42,278 nucleotides of DNA from CAYXWM01 sp964468805 (GTDB lineage Bacteria > Bacillota > Clostridia > Lachnospirales > WRBF01): positions 1-42,278 of the forward strand of contig CAYXWM010000018.1 of assembly GCA_964468805.1 (NCBI GenBank). Direction: 5' to 3'. Shown here piece after piece: positions 34,030 to 40,286 of this stretch (its first letter is position 1; the number at the start of each line of letters is the position of its first letter). The notes beneath the pieces are model-generated. The model saw only the letters and a program-made list of their open reading frames with translations. It had not been told where the DNA came from and did not search any database. Made by a program: the position numbers and the translations under genes.

Positions 34030-34548
34030 ATGGACACCATAAAGGTTTTAATCAGCAAAGAAGATATAGAAAAAAAGGTTGCGGAACTTGCCGCTCAAAT
34101 CTCGGCGGACTATGCCGGCAAAAAGATAACTTTAGTTTGCGTACTTAAAGGTGCGGTTTTGTTTTTGGCGGACCTTTGCCGTAAAATCACCGTGGATGTG
34201 GAATTGGACTTTATGGACATATCCAGCTACGGCGACAGCACAGAATCCGGCGGGGCAATTAAAATCAATAAGGACTTGGAAAACCCCATAGCCGGCAAAC
34301 ATGTTTTGTTGGTGGAGGATATAATAGACTCCGGACGTACCCTTGTTCATATACTTGACCATCTCAAAACGAAAAATCCCGAAAGCCTCAGAATCTGTAC
34401 TTTCTTGGACAAGCCGGAACGCCGTGTTACCGATTCCGTAACTCCGGAATATGTGGGTTACGAAGTTCCCAATTACTTTGTAGTGGGTTACGGTCTGGAC
34501 TATGCTCAAAAATATCGTAATCTTGATTTTGTAGGTTATGTTGAATAG
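34030..34548 (+). CDS. hpt: Hypoxanthine phosphoribosyltransferase
   Basis: This enzyme salvages hypoxanthine and guanine with PRPP to make IMP and GMP. The 172-residue length is typical. The PRPP-binding motif VEDIIDSGRTL is at 95-105, and the LKGAVLFLADL segment and DFMDISSYG stretch also match. The start is ATG at 34030, with GGAGGT upstream. It lies between tilS and ftsH, as in Bacillus. Downstream, a small TAAAATC/GATTTTA hairpin (34554-34578) may be a weak terminator. Confidence 0.96.
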   Translation: MDTIKVLISKEDIEKKVAELAAQISADYAGKKITLVCVLKGAVLFLADLCRKITVDVELDFMDISSYGDSTESGGAIKINKDLENPIAGKHVLLVEDIIDSGRTLVHILDHLKTKNPESLRICTFLDKPERRVTDSVTPEYVGYEVPNYFVVGYGLDYAQKYRNLDFVGYVE

Positions 34549-34746
34549 TGGTTAAAATCAATTACAATTAGATTTTATCCTAAACCGCAGTAACAGACCA
34601 AGCATAAAAAAGACATTTTTGAAATATAGTAGAATGTTACGGATACAATTTTCAAACCACAGAAAACATCGGTTCCGGAATTTTTTCCTTGAACCTTAGA
34701 TAAATTCTTTGTTTTTTAACATTTGCAACTCACGTTTTATAAATTC

Positions 34747-34764
34747 CGCTTTAACCAAAGCGGT
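34747..34764 (+). other. Small hairpin in the ftsH leader
   Basis: CCGCTTT (34747-34753) pairs with AAAGCGG (34758-34764) around AACC. GGGG and CCCC follow as a second possible stem. The 287-base hpt-ftsH spacer also contains TTTTTTCCTTGAACCTTAG (about 34683), which resembles the loop region of the 101-bp repeats. No gene is seen there. Confidence 0.35.
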
Positions 34765-34835
34765 GGGATTGGGGCAGGCTCAACCTATTGAAAGCCCCGG
34801 TTTTCCGTACACCTTGGCACTAAGGAGGTTATTCA

Positions 34836-36833
34836 TTGAAGAAATACTCTAAAGGTATAGGAATGTATGTAGTAATCATAATATTTATCCTATTGACGGT
34901 CTATGCCGCTTGGAGGGTTTATCCCCCGGTAACCCAGGAGCAATATTCCTATACTACTCTATTAACTCAGCTTCAAAAAGGCGAGACCGAAAATATAGAA
35001 TATATCGAAATCGTCCGAGACACCGATGCAAGCAACGCAGGCAGGGCTACCGTAAAATTTAAAACCGGCAGCACAGCATCCATCGACATACTTTCAATGG
35101 ATACCTTCGTCGGCATCATGGACAAAGCCATTGTAGAAAAAGGAATAAACGTCAAAACCGTTCCCATTCCAAAACCCAACTGGTTTGTTCAGCTTTTGCC
35201 CTTTATCGTCTTGATGTTTATTTCGGTATTTTTACTTATTTTTATCATGCAACAAATGCAGGGCGGCGGCGGCAGCAGAGTACTGTCCTTTGGCAAAAGC
35301 AAGGCAAAAATCTCCGCCGACGATAAAAACAAAGTCACCTTCGCATTGGTGGCAGGTTTGGAAGAAGAAAAAGCCGAACTGGAAGAAATAGTGGAGTTCT
35401 TGAAACAGCCCAAAAAATTCACCGAAATAGGTGCTCGTATACCCAAAGGCGTTTTGTTGGTGGGACCACCCGGTACAGGTAAAACCTATCTGGCTAAAGC
35501 CGTTTCCGGTGAAGCCGGCGTTCCTTTCTACAGCATATCCGGTTCGGATTTCGTGGAAATGTTCGTAGGTGTCGGTGCTTCCAGGGTACGTGACCTGTTT
35601 GACACAGCTAAGAAAAACTCACCTTGTATAGTCTTTATAGATGAAATTGACGCGGTAGGTCGCAGACGCGGTGCCGGTTTGGGCGGCGGACACGACGAGC
35701 GTGAGCAAACATTGAACCAATTGCTGGTTGAAATGGATGGTTTTGGCGTAAACGAGGGAGTTATCGTTATGGCCGCCACCAACAGACACGATATACTTGA
35801 CCCGGCTCTTTTACGTCCCGGTCGTTTTGACAGACAAATTTCCGTAGGTAAACCGGATGTTAAAGGCAGAGAAGCGGTACTTAAAATCCACTCTAAGGGC
35901 AAACAAATCTCCAAACAGGTAGATTTAAGAGTAGTTGCCCAAACCACAGTGGGCTTTACACCGGCTGACTTGGAAAACCTCTTAAACGAAGCCGCGTTAC
36001 TTGCCGCACGTCATGACAAAAAAGAAATTGACATGGAAGAGCTTCGCAGGGCTTTCGTAAAAGTAGGTATAGGAACAGAAAAGAAAAGCCGCGTAATTTC
36101 CGAAAAAGACCGCCGTATTACCGCATATCACGAAGCCGGTCATGCCATACTCCACGAAGTCTTGCCGGAAATAGACTCTACTTATATGATTTCCGTTATC
36201 CCCACAGGTTGGGCAGCCGGCTACACCATGCCCTTGCCCGGTGACGACAACAGCCATGTTACCAAGCGTTTTATGGAAAACACCATTATTTCATTGCTTG
36301 GCGGTCGTGCCGCTGAAGCTATCGTTATAAAAGACATAACCACCGGTGCTTCCAACGATATAGAACGTGCCACCAAGATATGCCGTAATATGGTTATGAA
36401 ATTCGGTATGAGTGAACTTCTGGGACCCATCGCCTTTGGTGATGACAACGACGAAGTATTTATCGGCAGGGACCTTGCCCATGCCAGAAACTTCGGCGAA
36501 CAAGTTGCTTCCCAAATAGACAACGAAATTAAACGCATTATTCAAGATTCCTATGATGATGCTTTGCGTATACTTAACGAACACATAGACGTGCTTCATA
36601 AAATAGCCGAACTTTTAATGCAAAAAGAAAAGGTCTACGGCTGGGAAATCCGCGGACTTTTCCCGGAAGGCGTAATTACCAAGGAACCCGTAACGGAAAG
36701 CCTTATGGATACCTTTGAAAACCCCGATTTTATTGAGTCGGCACCGGAAAAACAACCGGAAGAAGAAAAAGCTGAAGAATCCGACGAAGCTAAAGATCCT
36801 TCCGAAGAAAGCTCCGACAACGAAAGTATTTAA
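34836..36833 (+). CDS. ftsH: ATP-dependent zinc metalloprotease FtsH
   Basis: FtsH is a membrane-anchored hexameric AAA+ protease that degrades damaged and regulatory proteins. The 665-residue protein has a membrane helix at about 10-26, an extracytoplasmic domain, a second helix at about 118-138, Walker A GPPGTGKT (210-217), Walker B IVFIDEIDAVG, the second region of homology RPGRFDR, and the zinc motif HEAGH near 435. The C-terminus is strongly acidic. The start is TTG at 34836, after AAGGAGGT. It ends the tilS-hpt-ftsH cluster. Confidence 0.98.
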   Translation: MKKYSKGIGMYVVIIIFILLTVYAAWRVYPPVTQEQYSYTTLLTQLQKGETENIEYIEIVRDTDASNAGRATVKFKTGSTASIDILSMDTFVGIMDKAIVEKGINVKTVPIPKPNWFVQLLPFIVLMFISVFLLIFIMQQMQGGGGSRVLSFGKSKAKISADDKNKVTFALVAGLEEEKAELEEIVEFLKQPKKFTEIGARIPKGVLLVGPPGTGKTYLAKAVSGEAGVPFYSISGSDFVEMFVGVGASRVRDLFDTAKKNSPCIVFIDEIDAVGRRRGAGLGGGHDEREQTLNQLLVEMDGFGVNEGVIVMAATNRHDILDPALLRPGRFDRQISVGKPDVKGREAVLKIHSKGKQISKQVDLRVVAQTTVGFTPADLENLLNEAALLAARHDKKEIDMEELRRAFVKVGIGTEKKSRVISEKDRRITAYHEAGHAILHEVLPEIDSTYMISVIPTGWAAGYTMPLPGDDNSHVTKRFMENTIISLLGGRAAEAIVIKDITTGASNDIERATKICRNMVMKFGMSELLGPIAFGDDNDEVFIGRDLAHARNFGEQVASQIDNEIKRIIQDSYDDALRILNEHIDVLHKIAELLMQKEKVYGWEIRGLFPEGVITKEPVTESLMDTFENPDFIESAPEKQPEEEKAEESDEAKDPSEESSDNESI

Positions 36834-36872
36834 TCGGAATTGGAGTAAAAAATTAAATTAAAATTTATGGTT

Positions 36873-36908
36873 CGGGGAAAGCTTTTTCATGTGAAAAGGT
36901 TTTCCCCG
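36873..36908 (+). repeat. Hairpin between ftsH and the DUF3881 gene
   Basis: CGGGGAAAGCTTTTTC (36873-36888) pairs with GAAAAGGTTTTCCCCG (36893-36908) over 16 positions, including G-T pairs, with loop ATGT. It may end ftsH or belong to the GGGG/CCCC variant of the leader hairpins; it lies 55 bases before the next start codon. Confidence 0.65.
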
Positions 36909-36963
36909 TGATTTTAAGTGCGAAGAACAGTCCTAAAATAAGCGAAGGGATGGAGGGATGTAT

Positions 36964-37818
36964 ATGTTTTTACGCTCGGTGGGATTTTCCAAATATCCTA
37001 AAGATCAGTTAAAGGAATTGGCAAAACGCATCGTGTTACAACCGGACAGGAAGTATATACTGGGAACAAACGACCGGTCGGTAAACGTGGAATACTACAA
37101 AAGATTCGGCATGGATTACGGCATTCTTGTTTGCGGATACATGGACGAACACGAAGAAATACACATAAAATACATTTCGCCCTACGCCCGGTGCACTAAA
37201 GATACGGACTGTTGCGGTGCTGAACTGTCTGTAACGGAAAGCGGAGTCTACCTCACTGCGGACGACGAGCAAACAGGCAACCATCTGGCTTTCAGGGCTG
37301 AAAACGGCTTGGAATGTTTGAAAAAGGACAGTAGGATTAACGAAGTAACCAAGGTTAATTTGGTGGGCTTTTCAGTCCGAGGTACTGTGGTTCTTCCGGT
37401 ACAAAAAGACGAGGAATATCGTAAAATCAAACACGAAGAAGATCGCCTTCGCAGAGACTTGCTTCTCCGTGCCAGAAGCGGTGACGATGAGGCAAAGTTG
37501 CTTTTGGATATTCAAGAAGTGGGTGCCGAGGAAATGATCAGAGAACGCCTTGCAGAAGAGGATTTTCTCAGCGTGGTTGAAGGTTTCTTTATGACCAACA
37601 CTGATTCTTGCCAAGCCGCCTATTCCCTCCTTTGCGATATTCTGGACTACTCTATGACAAAAAACGAGCAAACCGGCGAATCTGTCTACAGAATAACCCT
37701 TAACATGGCAGGTTCTATTATAGACTTGTATATCAACGAATGTGACCTTGAAGGTATGCCTCTGCCCGGCATGAGATTTATGGGCAGTATGGTTTTGCAG
37801 GGTTGCGTGCGATTATAA
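36964..37818 (+). CDS. DUF3881 family protein
   Basis: The 284-residue protein matches, from memory, the clostridial DUF3881 family, whose members begin M-x-x-FLRAIGF and have a long beta-rich first half with a charged helical insert. Here the start is FLRSVGFSKY, a charged helix KIKHEEDRLRRDLLLRARSGD lies near 155-175, and the protein ends PLPGMRFMGSMVLQGCVRL. Function is unknown. Two ATG codons are possible: 36964 has better spacing from GGAGGG (36952), while 36958 is only one or two bases after it. It is followed by a strong terminator and is the last conserved gene before the accessory patch. Confidence 0.6.
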   Translation: MFLRSVGFSKYPKDQLKELAKRIVLQPDRKYILGTNDRSVNVEYYKRFGMDYGILVCGYMDEHEEIHIKYISPYARCTKDTDCCGAELSVTESGVYLTADDEQTGNHLAFRAENGLECLKKDSRINEVTKVNLVGFSVRGTVVLPVQKDEEYRKIKHEEDRLRRDLLLRARSGDDEAKLLLDIQEVGAEEMIRERLAEEDFLSVVEGFFMTNTDSCQAAYSLLCDILDYSMTKNEQTGESVYRITLNMAGSIIDLYINECDLEGMPLPGMRFMGSMVLQGCVRL

Positions 37819-37834
37819 TACAAACTTTTCTTTA

Positions 37835-37857
37835 GCCCACAATTGTGGGTTTTTTTA
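37835..37857 (+). terminator. Terminator after the DUF3881 gene
   Basis: CCCAC (37836-37840) and GTGGG (37845-37849) pair around AATT and are followed by a T-run. Confidence 0.9.
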
Positions 37858-37878
37858 TTTGGGATTTTTATTCGTAAA

Positions 37879-37966
37879 TCAAAAAGCCGCAGTTCAAGTT
37901 TGCCGAAGAAATTGCAAAGGCATTGATTGACTTACAAAATATGTTATAGTATTATTTGTAACTAAA
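37879..37966 (+). promoter_or_regulatory. Diverged copy of the toxin-locus promoter region
   Basis: This stretch aligns with the 5' part of the toxin loci: AAAAAGCCGCAG, then CTTACAAAATATG, TATAGT, ATTATTTGTAAC. TTGATT (37923-37928) and TATAGT (37945-37950) are 16 bases apart. No toxin frame follows; instead the gene at 38077 does, so this may now be its promoter. Confidence 0.6.
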
Positions 37967-38076
37967 TTGTCATTGCAAACAAAAGATAAAGAATCTGACG
38001 GATAAACCGCCATTAACGAAGGCGCTTAGGACCCTAGGGGCAATAATGCTCCAATTCAATATAAGAGGTGGCATTT

Positions 38077-38520
38077 ATGTGGAATGAAATCGTTACAGAG
38101 GAAGATATATCCGGTTTTATGAGTATGTTTGGTCATTTTCACGATTCTTGTATAAAAGAAATCAGATATGTAAGTGGTGCATTTGTGGAAAAGGATTTGT
38201 CCATGAATCCAATCAATGATAAGAGAATTGTTGACATGATTTTTCAGAGACAATACGAAAACCCTATGGCAATTGCTATAAGACTTAGTGGGCTAAAAGT
38301 GCTGCATTTAGTTCCTTGCAATGATAATTACACCTGCGAAATACACGAAGCAACAGTATTTTTTAAGAACGGATATGCATACTGGGTTGATTGCAATATA
38401 GGTACAGAAAATGAATTAGAATGCTATGATGGGACTTGGGTATGTGCGAAAAAAATCCAATGGCGTATTATGGACGAATATATGGGAAGTAATGAGATTT
38501 TTAAAGCGAAGTTTGAATAA
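38077..38520 (+). CDS. Uncharacterised accessory protein
   Basis: I do not recognise this 147-residue protein with certainty. It is soluble, acidic, and has a beta-rich pattern (FGHFHDSCIKEIRYVSG, then LKVLHLVPCNDNYTCEIHEA and a closing GTWVCAKKIQWRIMDEYMG), which resembles single-domain immunity-type or orphan accessory proteins of Firmicutes. The real start is ATG at 38077, after AGAGGTGG; the GTG at 38068 is part of the ribosome site. It lies in a patch with duplicated toxin-antitoxin elements and no partner toxin gene of polymorphic type. Composition (more AT-rich than the neighbouring conserved genes) suggests transfer. Confidence 0.6.
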   Translation: MWNEIVTEEDISGFMSMFGHFHDSCIKEIRYVSGAFVEKDLSMNPINDKRIVDMIFQRQYENPMAIAIRLSGLKVLHLVPCNDNYTCEIHEATVFFKNGYAYWVDCNIGTENELECYDGTWVCAKKIQWRIMDEYMGSNEIFKAKFE

Positions 38521-38566
38521 AGTAAAAAACATTAAGTCTGTATAGATATGGTCCTAACTGTAAACA

Positions 38567-38590
38567 AAAAAGCCGCAGAATCAAATCCGC
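38567..38590 (-). terminator. Possible minus-strand terminator at toxin locus 1
   Basis: On the minus strand CGCGGA and TCTGCG pair around TTTGAT and are followed by GCTTTTTT. The same sequence precedes toxin copy 2 (about 39631-39655), and degenerate forms occur at 37879 and 39010. It could end an antisense transcript that crosses the toxin. Confidence 0.45.
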
Positions 38591-38609
38591 GACCGAAATT
38601 ACAAGAGTA

Positions 38610-38637
38610 TTGAAAATCTTACAAAATATGCTATAAT
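38610..38637 (+). promoter_or_regulatory. Promoter of toxin copy 1
   Basis: TTGAAA (38610-38615) and TATAAT (38632-38637) are 16 bases apart. The copy at 39672-39698 has the same boxes with a 15-base spacer. Confidence 0.7.
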
Positions 38638-38662
38638 ATTATTTGCAACCGAAAGGGTGGTA

Positions 38663-38696
38663 AGGCTAGAATCCCCGAAGAAAGGGGGTGAAGCCT
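38663..38696 (+). promoter_or_regulatory. Hairpin sequestering the toxin ribosome site
   Basis: AGGCT pairs with AGCCT and ATCCCC pairs with GGGGGT, hiding the ribosome site (AAAGGGGGTG) directly before the ATG. In the second locus the outer stem is one pair longer (AGGCTT with AAGCCT). Translation would be blocked until the leader refolds or is processed, a known theme of type I toxins. Confidence 0.65.
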
Positions 38697-38798
38697 ATGT
38701 TGACATATGAGGCATTTAATACAATGCTGAATTTTGGGATATTTACTTTATCCCTGTTAACTTTTATGGTGATGCTTTTTATCAGCAACAAAAAGTAA
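38697..38798 (+). CDS. Holin-like type I toxin peptide, copy 1
   Basis: The 33-residue peptide (MLTYEAFNTMLNFGIFTLSL, then a second hydrophobic part and SNKK) matches the Firmicute holin-like toxin family that includes Bacillus BsrE/BsrG-type peptides: a conserved x-TYEA-hydrophobic-ML-FG-F pattern, one membrane helix and a lysine-rich end. Such peptides damage the membrane when produced and are silenced by an overlapping antisense RNA. Here the toxin has its own promoter, a ribosome site hidden in a hairpin and a convergent minus-strand promoter downstream. A near-identical copy lies at 39891-39986. It is too short for usual gene-finding cut-offs. Confidence 0.8.
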   Translation: MLTYEAFNTMLNFGIFTLSLLTFMVMLFISNKK

Positions 38799-38801
38799 CC
38801 C

Positions 38802-38838
38802 ATAACCGCCCTAGAGCAATAGGAGTGGTTATTTATTT
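38802..38838 (+). terminator. Hairpin after toxin copy 1
   Basis: AACCGCCCTA pairs with TAGGAGTGGTT (one bulge) around GAGCAA or shorter, followed by ATTTATTTTA. A second stem (GGGAGTG with CACTACC, near 38875-38895, then TTTTG) may be the true end of the mRNA. Confidence 0.6.
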
Positions 38839-38968
38839 TACATACCAAGCCTTACGCCGGTACGGTTGACGAGAGGGAGTGTTTGCCGCACTACCTTTTG
38901 TCGTTAAAACCGAACCGGTTAGCCCCTTTGGTTGCTATTGGGAAAATTCCCTATTTATATATAGTATA
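38839..38968 (-). ncRNA. Putative antisense antitoxin RNA, locus 1
   Basis: A minus-strand promoter with TTGATT (38985-38990) and TATACT (38963-38968), 16 bases apart, faces the toxin. The RNA would start near 38956 and run into the toxin 3' region, through the AACCGCCC hairpin, and perhaps to the terminator at 38567. Start and extent are inferred. The same promoter is conserved at the second locus, where spacer bases differ. Confidence 0.55.
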
Positions 38969-39050
38969 CCGGATACATATAAAAAATCAAGAGTCAAGAT
39001 AAAAAGTAAACAAGAAAGGCGCAGAGTCAAATTCCTGACTATAAAATAAC

Positions 39051-39542
39051 GTGAGAGCACAGGAGGTAATTTTTATATTAGATAACGGCATTGTATTTGC
39101 CCTAAGTTTTCATTATCCGCAATGGCGACAAAATTATGCTATAGATTTTATTGTTCATAACTCAAAATCAAATTACATAAGTGATGATGAAATAGGGGAT
39201 TTATTAAATAGAGGATGTAAGGATACATATAGTAACACAATAAAGATTTTTGAGTTATTGGGATATCCCAAATTTGCTAAAGCCATACCAAGTATGTTTG
39301 AACTGTTCCAAGACTTAAACTGGCCCGGTTCTATGGAGGCAATGAGGTTGTTGGGCTCATTAGATCCCGGGAACTATGTTGAGTCTTTGAATTTCTCAAT
39401 AAAAAAGGCAATAGAGTTAAATGATGAAGAGTGGGTACATGGAATAGGAGTATTTGTTGATACATATAACGTTGCATCTTTTATTGATAGAGAGTTGTAT
39501 CCGGTATATGATGAAATTATAACAAAGTATAAAAATTATTGA
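39051..39542 (+). CDS. DUF5071-like protein, start codon unclear
   Basis: The C-terminal part (IKIFELLGYPKFAKAIPSMFELFQDLNWPGSMEAMRLLGSL, spread over about 66-106, then NDEEWVHGIGVF) resembles DUF5071, a small helical-repeat-like domain often encoded near toxin-immunity loci in Firmicutes. The frame is open from GTG at 39051, but that codon has no ribosome site. A strong AGGAGGT at 39061-39067 is followed, seven bases later and in frame, by ATA (39075) where an ATG would be expected. The gene may start at ATA, may have lost its start, or the base may be an error. AT-rich codon use differs from the conserved neighbours. Confidence 0.5.
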   Translation: MRAQEVIFILDNGIVFALSFHYPQWRQNYAIDFIVHNSKSNYISDDEIGDLLNRGCKDTYSNTIKIFELLGYPKFAKAIPSMFELFQDLNWPGSMEAMRLLGSLDPGNYVESLNFSIKKAIELNDEEWVHGIGVFVDTYNVASFIDRELYPVYDEIITKYKNY

Positions 39543-39671
39543 GTTATTCCTGTTTCCGTGTCTAAACAATACTCGGGTTACTCTCTAAAATTTCCTATAA
39601 AGCGGTAAAGGAAATAAAAATAAAAGAAAAAAAGCCGCAGAATCAAATCCGCGACCGAAATTAAATAAGCA

Positions 39672-39698
39672 TTGAAAATCTACAAAATATGCTATAAT
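39672..39698 (+). promoter_or_regulatory. Promoter of toxin copy 2/3
   Basis: TTGAAA (39672-39677) and TATAAT (39693-39698), with a 15-base spacer, one base shorter than in locus 1. Confidence 0.65.
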
Positions 39699-39757
39699 AT
39701 TATTTGCAACCGAAAGGGTGGTAAGGCTTGAATCCCCGAAGAAAGGGGGTGAAGCCT

Positions 39758-39784
39758 ATGTTGACATATGAGGCATTTAATACA
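39758..39784 (+). pseudogene. Start of a toxin copy cut by the assembly gap
   Basis: ATG at 39758 follows the same ribosome-hiding hairpin as copy 1. Nine codons (MLTYEAFNT) are read before the run of N. It is identical to the first codons after the gap, so it is either a separate tandem copy or the same gene placed twice by scaffolding. Confidence 0.6.
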
Positions 39785-39884
39785 NNNNNNNNNNNNNNNN
39801 NNNNNNNNNNNNNNNNNNNNNNNNNNNNNNNNNNNNNNNNNNNNNNNNNNNNNNNNNNNNNNNNNNNNNNNNNNNNNNNNNNNN
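39785..39884. other. Assembly gap of 100 N
   Basis: Exactly 100 N, the conventional length for a gap of unknown size. The 33 bases before it (39752-39784) and after it (39885-39917) are the same sequence, from AAGCCT through ATG to TTTAATACA. Confidence 0.98.
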
Positions 39885-39890
39885 AAGCCT

Positions 39891-39986
39891 ATGTTGACAT
39901 ATGAGGCATTTAATACAATGCTGAATTTTGGGATATTTATTTTATCCCTGTTAACATTCATCTTACTTTTTACAGATAAAAAGTAA
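39891..39986 (+). CDS. Holin-like type I toxin peptide, copy after the gap
   Basis: A 31-residue peptide (MLTYEAFNTMLNFGIFILSL, then LTFILLFTDKK) nearly identical to copy 1 in its first half and changed at the C-terminus. It has the single membrane helix and charged end of the family. The upstream control region lies beyond the gap if the flanks are one locus. Downstream it keeps the AACCGCCCTA hairpin, a second hairpin with GAGTG/CACTC and a T-run, and the convergent minus-strand promoter. Confidence 0.8.
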   Translation: MLTYEAFNTMLNFGIFILSLLTFILLFTDKK

Positions 39987-39988
39987 CG

Positions 39989-40028
39989 ATAACCGCCCTA
40001 GGCCAATTAGGAGTGGTTATTAATTTTA
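39989..40028 (+). terminator. Hairpin after the toxin copy following the gap
   Basis: AACCGCCCTA pairs with TAGGAGTGGTT around a short loop, followed by ATTAATTTTA. A further stem GAGTG/CACTC followed by TCTTTTT near 40068-40088 is the better terminator candidate. Confidence 0.6.
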
Positions 40029-40141
40029 CATACCAAGCCTTACGCCGGTACGGTTGACGAGAGGGAGTGTTGACGCACTCTCTTTTTGTCATTGGCACCG
40101 AACCGTTAACCCCTTTTGGTCGCATTCATAAATTCAGTATA
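40029..40141 (-). ncRNA. Putative antisense antitoxin RNA, locus 2
   Basis: On the minus strand TTGATT (40158-40163) and TATACT (40136-40141) are 16 bases apart, as at locus 1. Transcription would proceed toward the toxin 3' end from about 40129. The extent is inferred. Confidence 0.55.
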
Positions 40142-40251
40142 CCGGAAACAAGAAAAAAATCAAGTAAGAGTTAATAATTTTATGTAATGCTTTTTCTGTA
40201 TCCGGTAAGAAACAGTGGAAAAAACTTGAGCCTAAGTAGGTTATGCCGCTT

Positions 40252-40280
40252 AAAAAAACCGACCCTGCAAACGGATCGGC
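40252..40280 (-). terminator. prfA terminator
   Basis: On the minus strand CCGATCC and GGGTCGG pair around GTTTGCA and are followed by a run of seven T. Confidence 0.9.
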
Positions 40281-40286
40281 TTAATC

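Noticed and set aside
38056..38253. A 65-codon minus-strand frame opposite the accessory gene at 38077
   Set aside because: No ribosome site, no family, and wholly opposite a better-supported gene.
39692..39986. Frames read through the run of N on both strands
   Set aside because: They exist only because N codons do not give stops; the supported genes are the short toxin frames on either side.
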